A stretch of DNA of 17,929 nucleotides from NCBI GenBank assembly GCA_026014905.1, contig JAOZHK010000078.1:1-17929 (forward strand), given 5' to 3'. The notes under the pieces were generated by a model, which saw nothing but the letters and a program-made list of their open reading frames with translations, searched no databases and was not told where the DNA came from. A program made the position numbers and the translations under genes. Shown here piece by piece: positions 15,591-17,929 of this stretch. Source of the DNA: Candidatus Bathyarchaeota archaeon (GTDB lineage Archaea > Thermoproteota > Bathyarchaeia > RBG-16-48-13 > GCA-020355125). The first letter of the stretch is position 1; each line of letters starts with the position of its first letter.

Positions 15591-15604
15591 TCTTATTTCC
15601 TCCT
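15588..15604 (-). promoter_or_regulatory. Shine-Dalgarno AGGAGG deciding a CTG start
   Basis: On the minus strand AGGAGG (15604-15599) is followed by an 8-base spacer and CTG-AAA-CGA. No ATG, GTG or TTG lies in frame between this site and the TTG at 15557, which falls inside the hydrophobic core of the signal peptide. Confidence 0.7.
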
Positions 15605-15631
15605 AAGAAGTAATAAGAGTTTGTCAGTGGC

Positions 15632-15639
15632 ATTATAAG
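15632..15639 (-). promoter_or_regulatory. TATA box for the LamG-like surface gene
   Basis: CTTATAAT on the minus strand, about 45 bases before the CTG at 15590. Initiation 25 bases on would give a short leader that just contains the AGGAGG site. Confidence 0.45.
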
Positions 15640-15681
15640 TATTGCTCTTCTGGAGAGCTCACTTTAATTAACGTGAAGCGG

Positions 15682-15689
15682 TTTATATG
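15682..15689 (+). promoter_or_regulatory. TATA box, probably for SepRS
   Basis: TTTATATG on the plus strand, about 58 bases before the SepRS ATG. It reads CATATAAA on the minus strand and could serve either gene, but the minus-strand gene has a closer box at 15632-15639. Confidence 0.4.
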
Positions 15690-15744
15690 GTGGTACTCGT
15701 TATTACCCGTCATTCAATTATGAACTAGCATAAGTTGACGAGCA

Positions 15745-17298
15745 ATGGTACGGTTTGATACTCAGCAAATCCGGCGCGAAGCCGCGCAGGATTACGAAAA
15801 GACGTGGATAGCAACCGCGAGGCTCTTAGAGGCATCACGACCTGGGTATGAACTCGTGCCGAAAGGCCGATCCCACCCATTATTTGACTTGATACTCCGG
15901 ATCCGATCAGTGCTCCTTGAATTAGGCTTTGAAGAAGTGATACTCTCCTCAATTATTGAAGATACCGAAGTGATTCGGCAATACGGGCCCGAAGGCAACA
16001 TTATCCTCGATCGCGTGTTTTATTTAGCCGGGCTACCCCGACCAGATATCGGAATCTCCAAAGACGCCATTGATCAGATCACGCGTATTGTCCCTGGATT
16101 TACGAACGTCGAGAAACTTCAGGCCATTTTTCGCGCATACAAACGCGGGGAGATCGAAGCTGACGATTTATTAGAAACTCTCGTGTTGCGTTTAGCCGTT
16201 ACCGAAGCTGGGGCTGCGCAGATACTCGGGTTATTCCCGGAATTCCAGCAAATGAAGCCGGTAGCTTCGAGTCTGACGTTACGGAGCCACACGACCGCAG
16301 CATGGTTTCCCGCAATCCGGGAGATCATGAAACGCCAAGCCCTTCCACTCCAACTCTTTTCAATCGGACAGAAATACCGCCGGGAGCAACGTGTGGATGC
16401 CACCCATCTCCTCGAATCATGGACGGCCTCGATCGCGATCATGGCGGAAGACCTCAGCATGGATGCCGTCCAACACGCGGTGACCAGGCTCTTTGAACGC
16501 CTCGGATATACACAGGTCCAGTTTACGATGAAAGCCGCAACATCAAAATACTATGCACCGCAAACCGAGTTTGAAGCGTTTATTCGCCAGTCTACATCGG
16601 GTGAATTCCTCGAAGTGGGGGACGGAGGCTTCTATTCACCGGTCAGTCTCGCCCAATACGAGATTCCCTATCCCGTCTTCAACTTCGGATTTGGCCTCGA
16701 ACGATTAGTCATGATCGAACACAACATTCCTGATATTCGCCAAGTCGTCTACCCGTATCTCTATTCCACCATCCAATTAACGGATCATGATATCGCCCAG
16801 AGCCTAACATTCACCCATCAACCCCGTAAGCTAGGTGAGCTCATCCCCACCATGATGGAAAAGACGCGCCAGCACTGTCGTGACCCTTCGCCCTGTGAAG
16901 TTCTCCTCTACGATGGTCCTGTCGGTCAAAAACATCTTCGCATTGTGTTAACCGAACGCGAAGCGGGACAACGGCTGCTCGGCGCTGCGGCATTCAACCC
17001 GATTGTCGTCCATCAGAACGCGATTATTGGTGCTCGGTCCGACCGAGTTCCTGAGGACGCGGTTGTGACCGGATTAACCTATATGACTGGGATTTTTAAC
17101 CGGGTACTGTATGATGTGGAACACGCACTTCAGGACGACACTTCCGAGCTTCAGGTCCGAGTGACGATGGTGAAACGCCTCGCCGATATCAACCTGAAAG
17201 TAAGTGAGCATATCCGACGGTATATCGAGGGACAGAATGCCAAGATTGATGTGCGAGGTCCCGTTTTTGCGGAGTTTCAGATTCATATCACAGACTGA
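15745..17298 (+). CDS. sepS: O-phosphoseryl-tRNA(Cys) synthetase (SepRS)
   Basis: A 517-residue class II aminoacyl-tRNA synthetase that attaches O-phosphoserine to tRNA-Cys as the first step of tRNA-dependent cysteine formation in the cytosol. Family marks are GRSHPLFDLILRIR (41-54), VFYLAGLPRPDIG (91-103), KPVASSLTLRSHTTAAWF (171-188), motif 2 at 204-221 (FSIGQKYRREQRVDATHL), and motif 3 FNFGFGLERLVMI (312-324). Length is near the usual 530-540. From memory of characterised enzymes, N313 and T184 match phosphoserine-pocket residues, while WTAS at 226-229 has threonine at T227 where I recall serine. The C-terminal part (about 355-517) is the tRNA-binding region. The ATG at 15745 begins MVRFD, aligning with the family start; no strong ribosome site is seen. 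It converges with the SepCysS gene, 30 bases away, and tRNA-Cys is in the window. Confidence 0.95.
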   Translation: MVRFDTQQIRREAAQDYEKTWIATARLLEASRPGYELVPKGRSHPLFDLILRIRSVLLELGFEEVILSSIIEDTEVIRQYGPEGNIILDRVFYLAGLPRPDIGISKDAIDQITRIVPGFTNVEKLQAIFRAYKRGEIEADDLLETLVLRLAVTEAGAAQILGLFPEFQQMKPVASSLTLRSHTTAAWFPAIREIMKRQALPLQLFSIGQKYRREQRVDATHLLESWTASIAIMAEDLSMDAVQHAVTRLFERLGYTQVQFTMKAATSKYYAPQTEFEAFIRQSTSGEFLEVGDGGFYSPVSLAQYEIPYPVFNFGFGLERLVMIEHNIPDIRQVVYPYLYSTIQLTDHDIAQSLTFTHQPRKLGELIPTMMEKTRQHCRDPSPCEVLLYDGPVGQKHLRIVLTEREAGQRLLGAAAFNPIVVHQNAIIGARSDRVPEDAVVTGLTYMTGIFNRVLYDVEHALQDDTSELQVRVTMVKRLADINLKVSEHIRRYIEGQNAKIDVRGPVFAEFQIHITD

Positions 17299-17328
17299 TA
17301 GAAACTGCACACCGTGTCTTCTCAAACC

Positions 17329-17929
17329 TCAGGGCGCATACTGCTCAATGATATCCTTAAACGCAGTGATCACATGCTCTAAATCAGATTTCTCCAAGCG
17401 ATACGTGGAGACTTTGAAGTTTCGTGTTAATCCCGCTTTGATCCCTGAGATCCCACGTTGTTTCAGTTCACGATACAGGAAAAAGCGTTTCTTCGGATGC
17501 CGGTGCGAGATCTGATAAAAGATGGGCGTCTCAATAAAAAGGAGATCGTGGTTATGCGGGGTCTCCCCGAGGGGTTTCAGCCCGAGCTGCTCCAGTTCAC
17601 GCGCGAACCATTGCACCTGTGCGACTTCGTTCTCCCATGTTGTTACGCGTTGCACGACAGAGGGGAAGCTCGCCATTAACGTCATCATCGCTGCACCACG
17701 GGCGGTGCAGCCGAGGAGTTCCACTTCTTTACTGGGTGCGTGGGTGGAGCGTTTAAGCACTTGACTGCTGAACGATTCTTTCATGCCAAGGATACCGATC
17801 GGACCGGAGGCGGCCATGCTTTTGTGTCCCGAACCCACAATGAAGTCACAGTCCAACTCTCGTGCTGATAACGGCATACGCCCCATTGCGTACGCGGTGT
17901 TGAGAAGAAACGGAATCTGGTATTCATGG
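17329..17929 (-). CDS. pscS: Sep-tRNA:Cys-tRNA synthase (SepCysS), 5' end outside the window
   Basis: The C-terminal 199 residues of a PLP-dependent enzyme that replaces the phosphate of Sep-tRNA-Cys with sulfide to give Cys-tRNA-Cys. The frame is open to the window edge. Before the methionine at 17886 it reads HEYQIPFLLNTAYA, which matches the family, so that methionine is not the start. The PLP lysine is in FIVGSGHKSMAASGPIG. VELLGCTARGA carries the conserved third catalytic cysteine, and the NHDLLFIETPIFYQIS and GIKAGLTRNFKVSTY segments are typical. The N-terminal CxxC cysteines would lie beyond the edge. The order SepRS then SepCysS, tail to tail, means they are not one operon here. Identity is secure. 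Confidence 0.95.
   Translation of the reverse strand, partial: HEYQIPFLLNTAYAMGRMPLSARELDCDFIVGSGHKSMAASGPIGILGMKESFSSQVLKRSTHAPSKEVELLGCTARGAAMMTLMASFPSVVQRVTTWENEVAQVQWFARELEQLGLKPLGETPHNHDLLFIETPIFYQISHRHPKKRFFLYRELKQRGISGIKAGLTRNFKVSTYRLEKSDLEHVITAFKDIIEQYAP

Noticed and set aside
17329..17886. Methionine at 17886 as the start of the SepCysS gene
   Set aside because: The frame continues upstream with family-matching residues (PFLLNTAYA) to the window edge, so the gene is cut by the window rather than starting there.
1..17929. Insertion sequences, transposases, rRNA genes, integrase attachment sites
   Set aside because: No transposase or integrase motifs, terminal inverted repeats with target duplications, or rRNA-like segments were seen on either strand.

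Overview
The window is archaeal. It carries most of the tRNA-dependent cysteine pathway: O-phosphoseryl-tRNA synthetase (SepRS), the 3' part of the Sep-tRNA:Cys-tRNA synthase (SepCysS) gene, and a tRNA-Cys(GCA). It also has an archaeal-type thymidylate synthase, a small winged-helix regulator of archaeal type, TATA-like boxes about 25-45 bases before several starts, and secreted proteins with C-terminal membrane anchors. An uncultured lineage (Asgard or another anaerobic group) is possible, but the sequence alone does not settle the taxon.

Layout. Bases 1-529 hold no intact gene; one frame is protein-like but broken by stops. Then come a winged-helix protein (530-790), a two-gene UxaA-family lyase operon (896-2338), and a convergent thymidylate synthase (2383-3063, minus). 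Next is a run of poorly known plus-strand genes: a six-helix membrane protein whose N-terminal domain resembles one I associate with bacterial defence proteins (3276-4439), a small cysteine-rich protein (4555-4857), a coiled-coil protein (5008-5553) and a membrane protein with half a flavodoxin fold (5631-6173). On the minus strand follow a sugar-nucleotide epimerase/dehydratase (6226-7128), a membrane-anchored paralogue of the coiled-coil protein (7213-7869) and tRNA-Cys (8019-8092).

The second half encodes surface proteins on the minus strand. Two are tandem paralogues with the order signal peptide, TlpA-like thioredoxin, beta domain, PKD repeats. One (8242-10776) ends in a complete CcdA/DsbD-type membrane electron carrier; the other (11069-13012) ends in a simple anchor. 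A LamG-like surface protein (13200-15590) follows and appears to start at a CTG codon behind a perfect Shine-Dalgarno sequence. SepRS (15745-17298, plus) and SepCysS (17329-17929, minus, cut by the window edge) converge at the right end.

How they fit together. SepRS charges tRNA-Cys with phosphoserine and SepCysS converts it to Cys-tRNA; all three partners lie within 10 kb. Between them sit two extracytoplasmic thioredoxins, one fused to its own transmembrane electron supply. The region may therefore have a shared cysteine/thiol theme, though functional linkage is an inference. The most unusual items are the thioredoxin-PKD-CcdA fusion with its anchor-only paralogue, the CTG start, the defence-like membrane protein, the paralogous coiled-coil pair, and recurrent CG-alternating palindromes between genes.
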